A program made the translations under genes and the position numbers. The notes under the pieces were generated by a model. The model saw only the letters and a program-made list of their open reading frames with translations. It did not search any database and was not told where the DNA came from. Below are positions 50,787-62,127 of a stretch of 64,000 bases of DNA, one piece after another. Within the stretch, counting starts at the first letter, position 1; each line of letters begins with the position of its first letter. The stretch is taken from positions 26,633 to 90,632 of the forward strand of contig JAJDXK010000009.1 in the NCBI GenBank assembly GCA_022823305.1, given 5' to 3'. This DNA comes from Alphaproteobacteria bacterium. GTDB taxonomy: Bacteria > Pseudomonadota > Alphaproteobacteria > UBA828.

Positions 50787-53156
50787 ATGTACGTCGGTCA
50801 GGCAATCCGGCGCCGGGAGGACGACCGTTTCCTGCTGGGCCGCGGCAGCTATGTCGAGGACATCACCCTCGACGACCCCATCGCCCACGCCGCCTTCGTC
50901 CGCAGCCCCCACGCGCATGCCGCGGTGACGCGCGTCGACGCGGCGCGGGCAGCGGCGATGCCGGGGGTGCTCGCGGTGCTCACCGGCGAGGACTGGACCC
51001 GCGCCGGCAACGGCGAGGCGGAAGGCGTGTGGCCGGTCAAGGACATGAGCGGGGCGGATGCGCGCACCGTCAACCGGCCCTTCATCTGCGTCGACGGCAC
51101 GGTCCGCTGCGTCGGCGAGATCGTCGCCATGGTCGTCGCCGAGGACCGCCACCAGGCGCAGGACGCCGCCGAGGCCATCGAGGTCGACTACGAGGAGAAG
51201 CCGGCCAACACCCTCACCGCCAGGGCGCTCGATGCCGACACGCCGCTGGTGCATCCCGCGCACGGCACCAACGAGGTGCTGGTCACGGAGCACGGGCTGA
51301 AGGAGGAGACCGAGGCGGCGCTGGCGAAGGCCCACCACGTCACCGAGGTCGTGGTGCCCACCAACCGTGTCACCGCCGCCTCGATCGAGCCCCGCTGCTA
51401 CATGGGCCACCACGACACGGTCAACGACCGCTACACGGTGTGGACCACCAACCAGGCGCCGCACATCGTGCGCCGCTACTTCACCAAGTCGCTGAACATC
51501 CCCGAGCACAAGCTGAGAGTGATCGCGCCCGATGTCGGCGGCGGCTTCGGCATGAAGCTCTACCACTATCCCGAGGAGGCGCTGGTGCTGTGGGGCGCCA
51601 TCGTCTCCGGCCGGCCGGTGCGCTGGGTCGGCACCCGCTCCGAGTGCCTGCTGGGGGACACCCACGCCAGGGACCACCACACCGTGGGCCGCATGGGCTT
51701 CGACGCCGAAGGCAGGATCCTCGGCGTCAAGTTCGAGACCCTCGGCGCCTTCGGCGCCTACGAGAGCCAATGGAACGCGAGCATCACCAACGCCTACCAC
51801 TTCACGATGCTATCGCTCGCCTACGACATCCCGGCGATCCATACCACCGTGCGCGCCGTTTACACCAACGCGACGCCGGTGGACGCCTATCGCGGTGCCG
51901 GCCGGCCCGAGACCGTCTATCAGGTCGAGCGCCTGATCGAGAACGGGGCGCACGAAATGGGCATCGATCCGCTGGAGCTGCGCGCCCGCAACCTGATCCC
52001 GCCCGAGAAGTTCCCCTACCAGACCGCCATCGGCATCACCTACGATTCCGGCGACCCGCCGGCGCTGGTGGAGAAGGCGCGGGCGCTCGCCAACTACGAC
52101 GCGCTGCGCGCCGAGCAGGCCGCCCTCCGTGCTGAGGGCCAGTGGATGGGCATCGGCATCTGCGCCTTTTTCGACATGGCCGGCGCCGGCCCGGTCAAGA
52201 TGATGAACGACCTCGGCGCCAAGATCGGCTGCTACGACGTGGCCAGCGTGCGCGTGCACCCCGACGGGCGCATCACCGTCTTCGCCGGCAGCCACAGCCA
52301 CGGCCAGGGCCACGAGACCACCTGGAGCCAGATCGCCGCCGACAGGCTGGGCTGCAACATCGAGCACATCGACCTGGTGGAGGGCGATACCGACCGCGTG
52401 CCCATGGGCATCGGCACCTGGGGCTCGCGCTCGCTGTCGACCGCTGGCATGGCGGTCTACACCGCGGCCGACCGCGTCGTGGCCAAGTCCAAGCGAATGG
52501 CGGCGCACATGCTGGAGTGCGCGCCCGAGGACCTCGACCTCGCGGACGGCGAGTTCACGGTCAAGGGCACCGACCGCAAGCTCTCCTTCGCGGCGGTGGC
52601 CAACGCCTCCTATCACTCCGGCGACCGCCCGCCCGACCTCGAGATCGGCCTGGAGGAGACCTCGTTCTTCGACCCGGCCGACTGCACCTACCCCTCGGCG
52701 GTGCACCTCTGCGTCGTGCTGGTCGATCCCGAGACATGCGCCGTGACGCTGCGCGACTACTGGGCGGTGGACGATGTCGGCACGGTGATCAACCCCATGG
52801 TGCTGGAGGGGCAGGTCCACGGCGGGCTGGCCCAGGGCATCGGCCAGGCGCTGATGGAGGAGTGCGCCTACGATCCCGAGAGCGGCCAGTACCTCGCCGG
52901 CACCTTCATGGACTACGCCGTGCCCCACGCCGAGGACGTGCCGTCCTTCGGCCTCGATTCCCACTTCACCAGGGCGCTGGGCAACCCTCTCGGGGCCAAG
53001 GGCGCGGGCGAGAGCGGCACCATCGGCGCGCCCGCCTGCGTCTGCAACGGCGTAATCGACGCGCTCTGGCATCTCGGCGTGCGTCAGGTCACGCAGCCGA
53101 TGACACCGAAGAAGATCTGGCGCGCCATCGAGGACGCGCAGCGCGCACAGCAGTAA
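50787..53156 (+). CDS. Molybdenum hydroxylase (xanthine oxidase family) large subunit, set 1
   Basis: 789 residues, the Mo-molybdopterin catalytic subunit of a CoxL/aldehyde-oxidase-type enzyme. The conserved opening GRGSYVEDI, the Mo-site loop [15 protein letters not shown], the substrate-site loop [10 protein letters not shown] and the catalytic-glutamate motif [10 protein letters not shown] are present. The AYRGAGR loop is the form found in CoxL-like hydroxylases that are not authentic CO dehydrogenases (those have a CSFR loop). GGGGAGGGG precedes the ATG at 50787. First gene of a six-gene operon with small and medium subunits following. Confidence 0.93.
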   Translation: MYVGQAIRRREDDRFLLGRGSYVEDITLDDPIAHAAFVRSPHAHAAVTRVDAARAAAMPGVLAVLTGEDWTRAGNGEAEGVWPVKDMSGADARTVNRPFICVDGTVRCVGEIVAMVVAEDRHQAQDAAEAIEVDYEEKPANTLTARALDADTPLVHPAHGTNEVLVTEHGLKEETEAALAKAHHVTEVVVPTNRVTAASIEPRCYMGHHDTVNDRYTVWTTNQAPHIVRRYFTKSLNIPEHKLRVIAPDVGGGFGMKLYHYPEEALVLWGAIVSGRPVRWVGTRSECLLGDTHARDHHTVGRMGFDAEGRILGVKFETLGAFGAYESQWNASITNAYHFTMLSLAYDIPAIHTTVRAVYTNATPVDAYRGAGRPETVYQVERLIENGAHEMGIDPLELRARNLIPPEKFPYQTAIGITYDSGDPPALVEKARALANYDALRAEQAALRAEGQWMGIGICAFFDMAGAGPVKMMNDLGAKIGCYDVASVRVHPDGRITVFAGSHSHGQGHETTWSQIAADRLGCNIEHIDLVEGDTDRVPMGIGTWGSRSLSTAGMAVYTAADRVVAKSKRMAAHMLECAPEDLDLADGEFTVKGTDRKLSFAAVANASYHSGDRPPDLEIGLEETSFFDPADCTYPSAVHLCVVLVDPETCAVTLRDYWAVDDVGTVINPMVLEGQVHGGLAQGIGQALMEECAYDPESGQYLAGTFMDYAVPHAEDVPSFGLDSHFTRALGNPLGAKGAGESGTIGAPACVCNGVIDALWHLGVRQVTQPMTPKKIWRAIEDAQRAQQ

Positions 53157-53184
53157 CGCCGGACGCGACGGCGGGGGAGAGGCG

Positions 53185-53658
<474 letters not shown>

Positions 53659-53670
53659 GGGGAGGGGCCG

Positions 53671-54471
53671 ATGTATCCGTTCACCTACCACCGCCCGGAC
53701 TCGCTCGACGAAGCCAGGGCCCGGCTCGCGGCATCCGAGGACGGACGCCCGCTCGCCGGCGGCATGAGCCTGATGCCGACCATGCGCTTCCGGCTGGCCT
53801 CCTGTGCCGACCTGGTCGATCTCAACGCGATCGAGGAGCTGGCGGGGATCGAGAGGCGCAACGGGCAGATTCGGATCGGCGCGATGACGCGGCACGCGGC
53901 GGTCGCGGCCTCGCCCGAGGTGGGAGAGGCGATCCCGGCGCTGGCTGCGCTCGCGGCCTCCATCGGCGACGTGCAGGTGCGCAACCGCGGCACCATCGGC
54001 GGCTCCATCTGCTTCGCCGACCCGGCGGCCGACTACCCGGCCGGCGTGCTCGGCCTCGGCGCTACCGTCAACACCGACCGGCGCGCCGTCGCGGCCGACG
54101 ACTTCTTCACCGGGCTCTACGAGACGGCGCTGGAGGACGGCGAGCTCGTGACCTCGGTCGACTTCCCGATCCCCGAGCGCGCCGGCTGGGCCAAGCTCGG
54201 CAACCAGGCCTCGCGCTTCGCGGTGGTGGCGGTGATGGTCTCGCTCGCCGGCGGCGCGGCGCGCGTGGCGGTCACCGGCGCTCGTACCCACGTCTTCCGC
54301 GCAGCCGAGATGGAGGCCGCGCTCGCCGCGAACTTCGCCGCAGAGGCGCTCGACGGCATCGCGATGCCGAGCGAAGGGCTCAACGAGGACCTTCACGCCG
54401 ACAGGGACTATCGCGCCCACCTGGTCGGCGTGATGGCGAAGCGCGCCGTCCGCGACGCCCTGGCGCGATGA
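53671..54471 (+). CDS. Molybdenum hydroxylase medium (FAD) subunit, set 1
   Basis: 266 residues of the FAD_binding_5/CO_deh_flav_C type. FAD-binding segments are LAGGMSLMPTMRFRL near residue 30 and the NRGTIGGSICFADPAADYPA stretch near residue 110. Its stop codon overlaps the next start by four bases (ATGA), linking set 1 directly to set 2. Confidence 0.94.
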   Translation: MYPFTYHRPDSLDEARARLAASEDGRPLAGGMSLMPTMRFRLASCADLVDLNAIEELAGIERRNGQIRIGAMTRHAAVAASPEVGEAIPALAALAASIGDVQVRNRGTIGGSICFADPAADYPAGVLGLGATVNTDRRAVAADDFFTGLYETALEDGELVTSVDFPIPERAGWAKLGNQASRFAVVAVMVSLAGGAARVAVTGARTHVFRAAEMEAALAANFAAEALDGIAMPSEGLNEDLHADRDYRAHLVGVMAKRAVRDALAR

Positions 54472-55325
54472 AGCCGCCGCGCTTCCGCTACCTGCGCGCC
54501 GGGAGCGTGGATGGCGCGGTCCAGGCGCTCGCCGACAACCCCGATGCCCGCATCCTGGCCGGCGGCCAGAGCCTGATCGCCATGATGAACCTCAGGCTGG
54601 TGAGACCTGCCTGCCTGATCGACATCAACCGGGTGCCGGACCTCGGCTACATCCGGGAGGAGGGAGACGGCGTCGCCATCGGCGCGCTCGCCCGCCACAA
54701 CGAGGTCAAGCACTCGGAGCTGGTGCGCGCGCGCTGCCCGCTGCTGACCGAGGCCTACGAGTCCATCGCCCACCACACGGTGCGCAACCGCGGCACCCTC
54801 GGCGGCAACCTGTGCCATGCCGACCCCTCTTCGGAGACGCCGGCGGTGATGATCGCGGTGGGCGCGACGCTGGTGCTGCAGAGCGTCGGCGGCACGCGCG
54901 CGGTGGGCGCGGAGGACTTCTTCCTCGGCACCTACGAGACCGCGGCGCGGCAGGACGAGATGCTGGTCGAGATCCGCCTGCCGGGCCGCGGCGCCGACGG
55001 CTGGGCCTTCGCCGAGATCAGCAACCGCCACGGCGACTTCGCCATCGCCGTGATCGCGACCACGCTCAGCCTCGAGAACGGCCGCTGCGCAGCGGCCCGC
55101 GTGGTGGCGAGCGGGGTGGGCGAGCATGCGGCGCGCCTCGTGCCTGCCGAGCAGGCGCTGGTCGGCGGGCCGGTCGACGAGACCCGCCTCGATGCGGCGG
55201 CCGCCGCCGCGGCCGGCGCGGTCGATCCGCACAGCGACAGCCACGCCGATGCGGCCTACCGGCGGGATGCGGTTGCGGCCCTCACCCGGCGCACCGTGCG
55301 CCGCGCGGCCGAGCGCTGCGGCTGA
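54468..55325 (+). CDS. Molybdenum hydroxylase medium (FAD) subunit, set 2
   Basis: 285 residues, same class as the preceding gene: LAGGQSLIAMMNLRL near residue 35 and VRNRGTLGGNLCHADPSSE near residue 105. It is clearly paralogous to set 1 but distinct along its length. The ATG at 54468 overlaps the previous stop. Confidence 0.93.
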   Translation: MKPPRFRYLRAGSVDGAVQALADNPDARILAGGQSLIAMMNLRLVRPACLIDINRVPDLGYIREEGDGVAIGALARHNEVKHSELVRARCPLLTEAYESIAHHTVRNRGTLGGNLCHADPSSETPAVMIAVGATLVLQSVGGTRAVGAEDFFLGTYETAARQDEMLVEIRLPGRGADGWAFAEISNRHGDFAIAVIATTLSLENGRCAAARVVASGVGEHAARLVPAEQALVGGPVDETRLDAAAAAAAGAVDPHSDSHADAAYRRDAVAALTRRTVRRAAERCG

Positions 55326-55336
55326 GGACAGGAGTC

Positions 55337-55815
<479 letters not shown>

Positions 55816-55819
<4 letters not shown>

Positions 55820-58278
55820 GCGATCGCGGCCACATTCCGGAGAGCCGGCAGCGCGAGGCGCCGCGCGCCGACCTGAAATGGATCGGCAGGAGCATGAAGC
55901 GGGTGGAGGACCCGCGCCTGCTGGTGGGCAAGGGCATCTACACCGACGACGTCAACCTGCCGGAAATGGCGCATGCGGCAGTGCTGCGCAGCCCACATGC
56001 GCACGCGCGGATCGTCTCCATCGACGTGAGTAGGGCCGCTGCTCTCCCCGGCGTCCTCTGCGTGATGACCGGCGCCGACGCGGCCAAGGTGTGCGACCCG
56101 CTGCCGACCTGGGCGAGCCCGCCGGTGCTGCAGCCGGTGATCGCGGACGACCGCGTGCGCCATGTGGGCGAGGCGGTGGCGGCGGTGGCGGCGGAGGACC
56201 GCTACATCGCCGAGGACGCCTGCGAACTGATCGAGGTGGAATACGAGCCCCTGCCGCCTGTGGTGGATCCCGAGGAGGCGCTGACGTCCACCGGCGATGC
56301 CGTGCTGCACCCGGAACGCGGTGACACCAACATCGCGCTGGAGCGCACGCTCAGCTTCGGCCCAGTGGAGGAGGATTTCGCCGCCGCCGACCTGGTGATC
56401 GAGCGCCGCTTCCGCTGGCCGCGCTCGGGCGGGCAGCCGCTGGAGACGGTAGGCGCCGTCGCGAGCTTCGACGAGGGCGCGGGCCGCTTCACCATCCAGT
56501 GCAACACGTCCATGTACAACTACTGCGGCTGGATGATCGCGAGCACGCTCCGCGTCGCGCCGCACAAGCTCAACATCGTGCCGACGCTCGCGGGCGGCAG
56601 CTTCGGCTCCAAGATGTTCGTGCACAAGGTACCGGTGCTGGCGGCGGTGCTGGCGCGGGCCGTGGGCCGGCCGGTCAAGTTCATGGAAGACCGGATCGAC
56701 AACACCACGAGCTGCGACAACCACGCCTCGGACCGCGTCTACTACGCGAAGCTCGCGCTCAAGCGGGACGGCACACTGCTCAGCCTGAAAACCCGGATCA
56801 TCGACGACTACGGCGCCTTCCTGCAGTTCGGCGTCGGCCAGCACGGCAACGCGCTCTCGCAATGCGTCGGCCCCTACCGCATCAACAGCGTCGAGGTCGA
56901 TCTCGCCGCCGTGCTCACCAACAAGTGCCAGCAGGGGGCCTATCGCGGCTTCGGCTCCGAGGTCGCGAACTTCGTCATCGAGCGGCTGGTGGACGCGGCG
57001 GCGGACGAGCTCGGCGTCGACCGCATCGCGCTCAGGCGGCAGAACTTCATCCGGCCCGACCAGTTCCCCTACCTGATCCCGACCGGGAACATGTACGACA
57101 GCGGCAACTACCAGGCAGTGCTCGACGAGACGCTCAAGCTTGCCGACCTGGAACACTGGCGGGCGCAGCAGACCGAGGCGCGCAAGGCGGGCCGCTACAT
57201 CGGCATCGGCGTCGCCACCTGTCAGGAGCGGAGCGTCTTCAGCGCTACCGAGTTCTGGATGTGGAACCTCGAACAAGGCGTCGAGTGGACCAGCTCGCCC
57301 GACGGCGTCTCGGTCAAGATCGACCCCACCGGCAAGGCCTTCGTCACGCTGCACTCGCCCTTCTGGGGCAACAGTCCGGAGACGGTGGCCGCCCAGGTGC
57401 TGGCCGAGCAGCTCACCATCGACCCCGCGGACATCGAGATCACCTATTCGGACACCGACCAGGGCCTGAATTCGACCGGGCCGGGGGGCAGCCGCTTCAC
57501 CGTCATGGTGACCGGCGCCATCGTCGGCGCCGCGAGCCAGATTCGCGAGAAGATGCTCCGCATCGCCGCCCACCTGATGGAGGCGGACGTGCGCGACCTC
57601 GCGCTCGAGGACGGCGCCGTGCACGTCAAGGGCGTGCCCGACATGAAGATGAGCATCGCCGAGCTCGCCGACAAGGCGCACTACTACCGGCTCAGCATGC
57701 CCGACGACCTCGACCTCACCAGCGGGCTCGACGCAACCTACGTCTACGATCATCCGGTGACCACGCTGCCCGACCCGGACGAGCGCCACATGGGGATCTT
57801 CTATCCCATCATGGGCCACAGCTGTCACATCCCCGTGGTCGAGGTGGATGTCGAGACCGGGCAGGTGCACTTCCTCCACTACGCCGCGGTCCACGACTGC
57901 GGCACCATGGTGAACCCCATGACGCTGGAGGGGCACATCCGGGGCGGCACCGTGAACGGCATCGGCACGGCGCTCTTCGAGGAGTTCGCCTACGACGAGG
58001 CCGGCCAGCTCACCACCGCGCTCTGGACCGACTACCTGATTCCCACCATCAAGGAGGCGCCGGCCGACATCGTGGTGGGCCACGTCGAGACGCCGTCCCC
58101 CTTCACCGAGTACGGCGTGAAGGGCGGCGGCGAGGGCGGGCGCATGGGCGGCCCGCCGGCGATCGCGGCCGCCATCGAGGACGCGCTGAAGCCCCTCGGC
58201 GTCACCATCGACAGCCTGCCGCTCCCGCCCAGCAGGCTGCGCGCGCTGATCCGCAAGGCCCAGGGCCGCGCCGCCTGA
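55816..58278 (+). CDS. Molybdenum hydroxylase (xanthine oxidase family) large subunit, set 2
   Basis: 820 residues. Mo-cofactor loop AGGSFGSKMFVHK, substrate loop QGAYRGFGSEVANF and catalytic-glutamate motif GVKGGGEGGRMGG. The loops differ from set 1 (RGFGSE against RGAGRP), so the two enzymes probably hydroxylate different compounds. Neither has the CSFR loop of CO dehydrogenase. It ends the operon. No Mo-insertion chaperone (XdhC/CoxF type) is in the window. Confidence 0.93.
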
Positions 58279-58407
58279 GTGCCGCGCGAGTCGCGCCCGC
58301 CGGCCAGGCGATCCGATCAGGCGGAAGGACCCAGGGAACTGCGTTCGGATTCGGAGCGGGTCGGCGGACGGTCGGCGCGGCCGGCTCCTGCGCGGCCCGG
58401 TCGCCGA

Positions 58408-58638
58408 CTAGGGGGTGGCGACCTCGACTGCGGGCCGCTGCCGGGCGTGCGTCACCTGGCCGCCGTGCGGCTGGTCTTCGTGGATCCCGTCGATCAGGCC
58501 CTGGGCGAAGCTCAGGCAGCGCCCGCACTGGGGCCCGTTGCCGAGCTCCTGATAGGCCTTGCGCGCGCAACGGACGCCGGCCTGCGCCACGGCGCGGATC
58601 TCGGTGTCCCGATAGGCGTTGCAGACGCATACGTACAT
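58408..58638 (-). CDS. bfd: Bacterioferritin-associated ferredoxin (Bfd-like)
   Basis: 76 residues. The BFD-type 2Fe-2S ligands are Cys4, Cys6, Cys38 and Cys41 (MYVCVC and CGRC). The family releases iron from bacterioferritin when iron is scarce. The C-terminus is about ten residues longer than usual. Immediately upstream is a TTGACA-17-CAAGAT promoter overlapped by a Fur/RirA-like motif, consistent with induction under iron limitation. No bacterioferritin gene is adjacent. Confidence 0.9.
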   Translation of the reverse strand: MYVCVCNAYRDTEIRAVAQAGVRCARKAYQELGNGPQCGRCLSFAQGLIDGIHEDQPHGGQVTHARQRPAVEVATP

Positions 58639-58663
58639 GGCGGCACTCCGCTCTACACGCCTC

Positions 58664-58692
58664 ATCTTGGGGAGAATGCGAACAATTGTCAA
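58664..58692 (-). promoter_or_regulatory. Sigma-70 promoter of bfd
   Basis: On the minus strand TTGACA (58692-58687) and CAAGAT (58669-58664) are 17 bases apart, giving a leader of about 19 bases with GGAG before the ATG. Confidence 0.55.
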
Positions 58693-58707
58693 TGAGAATT
58701 CGTATCA
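58680..58707. promoter_or_regulatory. Putative iron-regulator operator upstream of bfd
   Basis: GAACAATTGTCAAT (58680-58693) followed by GAGAATTCGTATCA (58694-58707) is AT-rich and resembles Fur/RirA boxes. It overlaps the -35 of the bfd promoter. The first 14 bases recur at 63710-63723 with one mismatch, in front of another iron-related operon. Confidence 0.5.
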
Positions 58708-58852
58708 GGTGCGTTCTCAGCCAAACCGGCCACCACGGCGACGAGCCGGAGCAGTGCCACCCGGCGCTCGATCGCCGTCGCGCGCGTTCGATTGCAGCCC
58801 CGGTGCCCCGCACGGCAGGATAGCCGCAGTTCCGCACCCTGGGGCAGCGCTC

Positions 58853-59575
58853 GTGAAGAACCGGTCGATTGCCGACCCCGGGACCGAGGTGTCCCGCGCG
58901 TTGATCCGCGCCGTTCGCGACGAGCTCTGGCTGGTGCGCGAGCCCGGGCGCGCTGCCGGCCAGCAGCGCTACATGAAATCGAGCATGCCCTTCATGGGCG
59001 TGCGCGTGCCCGTGATGCGGAAGACCGCGCGCGCCGTCTTCGATCAGCACCCGCCCGCCGGCGCGGACGAATGGCGGGCCACGGTGCGCGCGCTGTGGCG
59101 CGAGGCGCGCTACCGCGAGGAGCGCTATGCGGCGGTGGAGCTCGCGCTGCACCGCCCCTTCCTGCGCTGGCTGACCATGGAATCGGTGCCGCTGCTCGAG
59201 GAGCTCGTCGTCGCCGGCGCCTGGTGGGACTACGTGGACCGGATCGCGCCCGCGGGGCTCGGGCACGTCCTTGCCACCGAGCCGAAGCCCATGGGCGCCA
59301 TGATGCGCGGCTGGGCGGGGGACGAGAACATCTGGCGTCGCCGCGCCGCGCTCCTGTGCCAGCTCGGCTCCAAGGACGGCACCGACCTCGCGCTGCTCTA
59401 CGACTGCATCGGGGCCTGCGTGGGCCACCCCGAGTTCTTCGTGCAGAAGGCGATGGGGTGGGCGTTGCGCGACTACGCGCGGACCGATCCCGGCGAGGTC
59501 CGGCGTTTCGTCGCCGCGAACGGCTCCCGTCTCCCGAAGCTCACCCGCCGGGAAGCGACGAAGCACCTGGCGTGA
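58853..59575 (+). CDS. AlkD-like DNA alkylation repair protein
   Basis: About 240 residues from a GTG at 58853 with GGGGCAG before it. All-helical HEAT-repeat DNA glycosylase family. Conserved stretches: QQRYMKSSMPFMGVRVPVMR near the N-terminus, EERYAAVELAL, DYVDRIAP, ENIWRRRAALLCQL and FFVQKAMGWALRDYARTDP. The last block contains the WALR(D/E)Y signature of AlkD. Members excise bulky 3- and 7-alkylpurines. It is a single gene without partners. An ATG-started extension to the left (from 58619) is unlikely because it overlaps the bfd promoter. Confidence 0.88.
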   Translation: MKNRSIADPGTEVSRALIRAVRDELWLVREPGRAAGQQRYMKSSMPFMGVRVPVMRKTARAVFDQHPPAGADEWRATVRALWREARYREERYAAVELALHRPFLRWLTMESVPLLEELVVAGAWWDYVDRIAPAGLGHVLATEPKPMGAMMRGWAGDENIWRRRAALLCQLGSKDGTDLALLYDCIGACVGHPEFFVQKAMGWALRDYARTDPGEVRRFVAANGSRLPKLTRREATKHLA

Positions 59576-59889
59576 GGACGGACTGCGGCGACGCGGCTCC
59601 CGACGCCGTCGAAGCGGTTGGTACGCCCGCCTGGACTCGAACCAGGGACCCTCCGACTAAAGGGCTCAGGGTTTTCGTTTTGAATCAAGGGGTTTTCGCA
59701 GATTCGAGCCATTTACTCCCACTGGGTATCAATGACTTGTCATCGAAATGTAAAACAGTTTTCGTGGCTGATAGAGGGGCAAGAGGGGTGTTGTTCAGAG
59801 CGCAGATTGGTCGCCGATCGGCGTGGCAACATGTTGCTTCTCCTCGATGCCGAGAGGTCAAACGCTGATGCCGAACAACATTCTCAGAT
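59576..59889. other. AT-richer intergenic patch
   Basis: This 314-base gap has clearly lower G+C than both sides and contains the tRNA 3' fragment at its left part. A 64-codon plus-strand frame at 59732-59926 and a 101-codon minus frame at 59685-59990 show no recognisable protein. No integrase remnant is identifiable. I call no gene here. Confidence 0.55.
59619..59665 (-). pseudogene. tRNA 3'-end fragment (possible attachment-site scar)
   Basis: Read on the minus strand, the segment contains a perfect T arm (CCTGG, TTCGAGT, CCAGG at 59646-59630), a 7-base acceptor strand CGGGCGT, the discriminator A and an encoded CCA (59619-59621). Upstream, the sequence expected for a D arm and 5' acceptor is missing, and the anticodon region is not canonical (position 33 is not T). 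It is therefore a 3' fragment rather than a whole tRNA gene, as left by integration of a mobile element into a tRNA. Confidence 0.55.
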
Positions 59890-61029
59890 TTACGTCCGCC
59901 GGAGCACCAGCGCGGCGACCAAGTGATTGTCCCAGCGGGTGGCTTCGAGGCCACCGACGGCGAGCGGTCGTGTCGTGCCCGAGCGCGCATCGATGACGAT
60001 CACGCCGCCCAGCCCACTGCTGGCCAGAAACTCGCCCGGCCGGGCGCTCGGCGCCACGCCGCAGCCGTCGCTCACCTTGGCTGAAGACAGGTGGCGGCCC
60101 GTGCCGGCATCCCAGAACGTCATGAGGTTGCCGCGCGGCGCGGAGACGGCGATGGTCCCGCCCCCAAGATCGAAGCAGACGCTCCCGCAGTAGTTCTTCA
60201 TGGCGCGCAGGACGCTGCGCGACCCTTGCAGGAGACGCAGCGGGCCTCCCCCGCGCTGCAGCGCAACCAGAGGGATGCGGTCGTGCGCCGGCCCCTCGTA
60301 CTGCATCGCCACGGCGACCGCGTCCGCCGGGCCCACGGCGAGATGGCGGATGCTCATTCGATGCAGGGCGGGGTCGAGCGTCAGCTTCCGCCGAAGCGCG
60401 CCGCTCCGCCTGTCCACGAAGCAGAGCGATGGCGCCATGGTCGGCAGGTTGAGCATGACGCGTGGCAGGTCGGGGTGGGTCGCGATGCCGCCATTGGCGA
60501 CGACGAGGGTCTCGCCGTCGGAGAGCAGCGCGATTTCGTGCGGGCCGATGCCGTGGGAGGGAAGCTCGCCCACGCGCCTGTAGCGGCGCGCTGCGTCGTA
60601 GACGCCGATGACGCCGCGTTCGCCGTCGAAGTCGTTTTCGGTGGCGTAGAGCAGCCGCCCGTCCGGGCTGAATACGCCGTGACCGTAGAAGTGGCGCCCG
60701 TCGGGCGTCTCCAGTATCCGGGCCACGGTGCCGTACGCGAGGTCCAGAACCACCGCGAAGCGGCCCGGCCTGCGGGCGACGTGCACCGCCTCGTGTCCAC
60801 CGGGGCGTACGGCAAACGAATGGCCCCGCCCCGGCAAGGGCAGATCGAACATGCGGGCGCCCTCCGCAGTGAAACCCGTGGCCCGATAGCCGCCAGCGGC
60901 ATCGGCTCGGGCGCTGAGATAGAGCGTTGCGCTCGACGCAGTTGCGCCAGTGCAGAACGACGCCGGCAGCAACGAGCCGGCGACCCCGCCGGCGAGCAGC
61001 CGCAGCGCGTCCCTGCGCTCAATCGCCAT
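59890..61029 (-). CDS. DUF1513-family beta-propeller-like exported protein
   Basis: 379 residues. A Tat-type signal starts MAIERRDALRLLAGG with twin arginines at 5-6 and a hydrophobic segment. The rest contains repeated blade-like strands (GHGVFSPDGRLLYATENDFDGERG, GPHEIALLSDGETLVVANGG) typical of DUF1513. Such genes usually accompany di-heme oxidoreductase and imelysin genes in periplasmic iron-handling operons. It starts 11 bases inside the imelysin-like gene. Biochemical function unknown. Confidence 0.87.
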   Translation of the reverse strand: MAIERRDALRLLAGGVAGSLLPASFCTGATASSATLYLSARADAAGGYRATGFTAEGARMFDLPLPGRGHSFAVRPGGHEAVHVARRPGRFAVVLDLAYGTVARILETPDGRHFYGHGVFSPDGRLLYATENDFDGERGVIGVYDAARRYRRVGELPSHGIGPHEIALLSDGETLVVANGGIATHPDLPRVMLNLPTMAPSLCFVDRRSGALRRKLTLDPALHRMSIRHLAVGPADAVAVAMQYEGPAHDRIPLVALQRGGGPLRLLQGSRSVLRAMKNYCGSVCFDLGGGTIAVSAPRGNLMTFWDAGTGRHLSSAKVSDGCGVAPSARPGEFLASSGLGGVIVIDARSGTTRPLAVGGLEATRWDNHLVAALVLRRT

Positions 61030-62110
61030 CGAGGGCGTTGAAGCCGACGGCGAGCCCGAGCGCGGGCGCCAGGCGATCCCTCACGATCTGCTTGAGCGCC
61101 TGCACCTGCCTGGCGAGCTTCTCGACCTGCGGGCGTCGCGCAGGGTCGGCGGCGGCCTGCTCCACGGGACCGTCGATGGAGCGCGCCGTTTCCAGGGTGA
61201 GGCGGAACGCCTTCCGCATCAGGCGGTCGAGCTTGGGGTCGGCAACGGCCGTGAGATCGCCGAGACCGGCGCCGCTCTCGCCGAGATAGAGCGCCTGCAG
61301 CGCCTCCAGGGTCACGACGATGTTGCGCTGCGAACGCCCGCTCAAGCGGGATTCCGCCAGCACCGGGCGGACCGTTTTCTCGCTGTCGCCGATCACCGGC
61401 TTGAGGTTCACGTCGTAAATGAGTTGCAGGCTGTCGTGGAGCCCCTGGAAGAAAGCCAGGGTGCCGGTCGCGTGATCCTCGAAATGCGGATTGTCCGCCC
61501 CCGGCGTCGTCATCAGGCGGGCGAAAGCGTCGCCGCCCTCCCGCCAGTCGGCGAGGATCCCCGCCGCCATGGTCTGCATGTTCGCCGTCACGGCTGTGAG
61601 CAACCCGCAGCCCCGGGTGTCGCCGCCCAGGTAGCGGTCGTCATGGAGAAGCACCTCGGCCGCCAGCAGGCCCTGAACCGCCACGTTGGTCCTGTCGATG
61701 CGGGTGAGACGCTCGTCCTCCTCGCCGGCGGCGACGAGCTCGGCGACGGCATCGGCCACTTTGGCGCGTGCCTGCGGCCAGAAGTAGAAGCGATAGCTGC
61801 GCGTCAGGAAATCGACCGGCCCGAAGCGCAGGTGCTGGATGCCCATCCACGCGTCCATCGCGTCGTGAAAGCCGGCGCGGAGCTGCTCGTGCCGCCCGTC
61901 GCCTGCCTCCGCGCAGAAGGCGTTAGCAGCGTGAGCGAACGCTGCGGTTGCCTCTGCCAGCCGCTCGTAGCGCGGCAACGCATGGTCCTGGATCAGGGCG
62001 GCGTTGATGCGGGCGTAGTCGGCGGGCGCAAGCTCCTGCGCGCGCGGGGCGGATGCCGCCCCCACGACGACGAGCCCGATCAGCGCAAACGACAGCAACA
62101 TGCGAGACAT
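61019..62110 (-). CDS. Imelysin-family (peptidase M75-like) periplasmic protein
   Basis: 363 residues. A signal peptide ends around PRAQ near residue 24. The body is all-alpha with the imelysin pattern: YERLAEATAAFAHAANAFC, the DAMDAWMGIQHLRFGP region, and RRDDR-type loops (LLHDDRYLGGD). The usual GxHxxE metal motif is not clear here, the nearest being the histidine in IQHLRFG. The family is linked to iron acquisition. The ATG at 62110 has AAGGTGA in front. It overlaps the DUF1513 gene. Confidence 0.87.
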   Translation of the reverse strand: MSRMLLSFALIGLVVVGAASAPRAQELAPADYARINAALIQDHALPRYERLAEATAAFAHAANAFCAEAGDGRHEQLRAGFHDAMDAWMGIQHLRFGPVDFLTRSYRFYFWPQARAKVADAVAELVAAGEEDERLTRIDRTNVAVQGLLAAEVLLHDDRYLGGDTRGCGLLTAVTANMQTMAAGILADWREGGDAFARLMTTPGADNPHFEDHATGTLAFFQGLHDSLQLIYDVNLKPVIGDSEKTVRPVLAESRLSGRSQRNIVVTLEALQALYLGESGAGLGDLTAVADPKLDRLMRKAFRLTLETARSIDGPVEQAAADPARRPQVEKLARQVQALKQIVRDRLAPALGLAVGFNALDGD

Positions 62111-62127
62111 GGAATGAATCACCTTCG

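Noticed and set aside
59619..59665. Complete tRNA gene
   Set aside because: Only T arm and 3' acceptor with CCA can be built; no D arm, 5' acceptor strand or canonical anticodon loop upstream.
59685..59990. 101-codon minus frame as integrase remnant or small gene
   Set aside because: No recombinase motif; overlaps the end of the DUF1513 gene and the low-GC patch.
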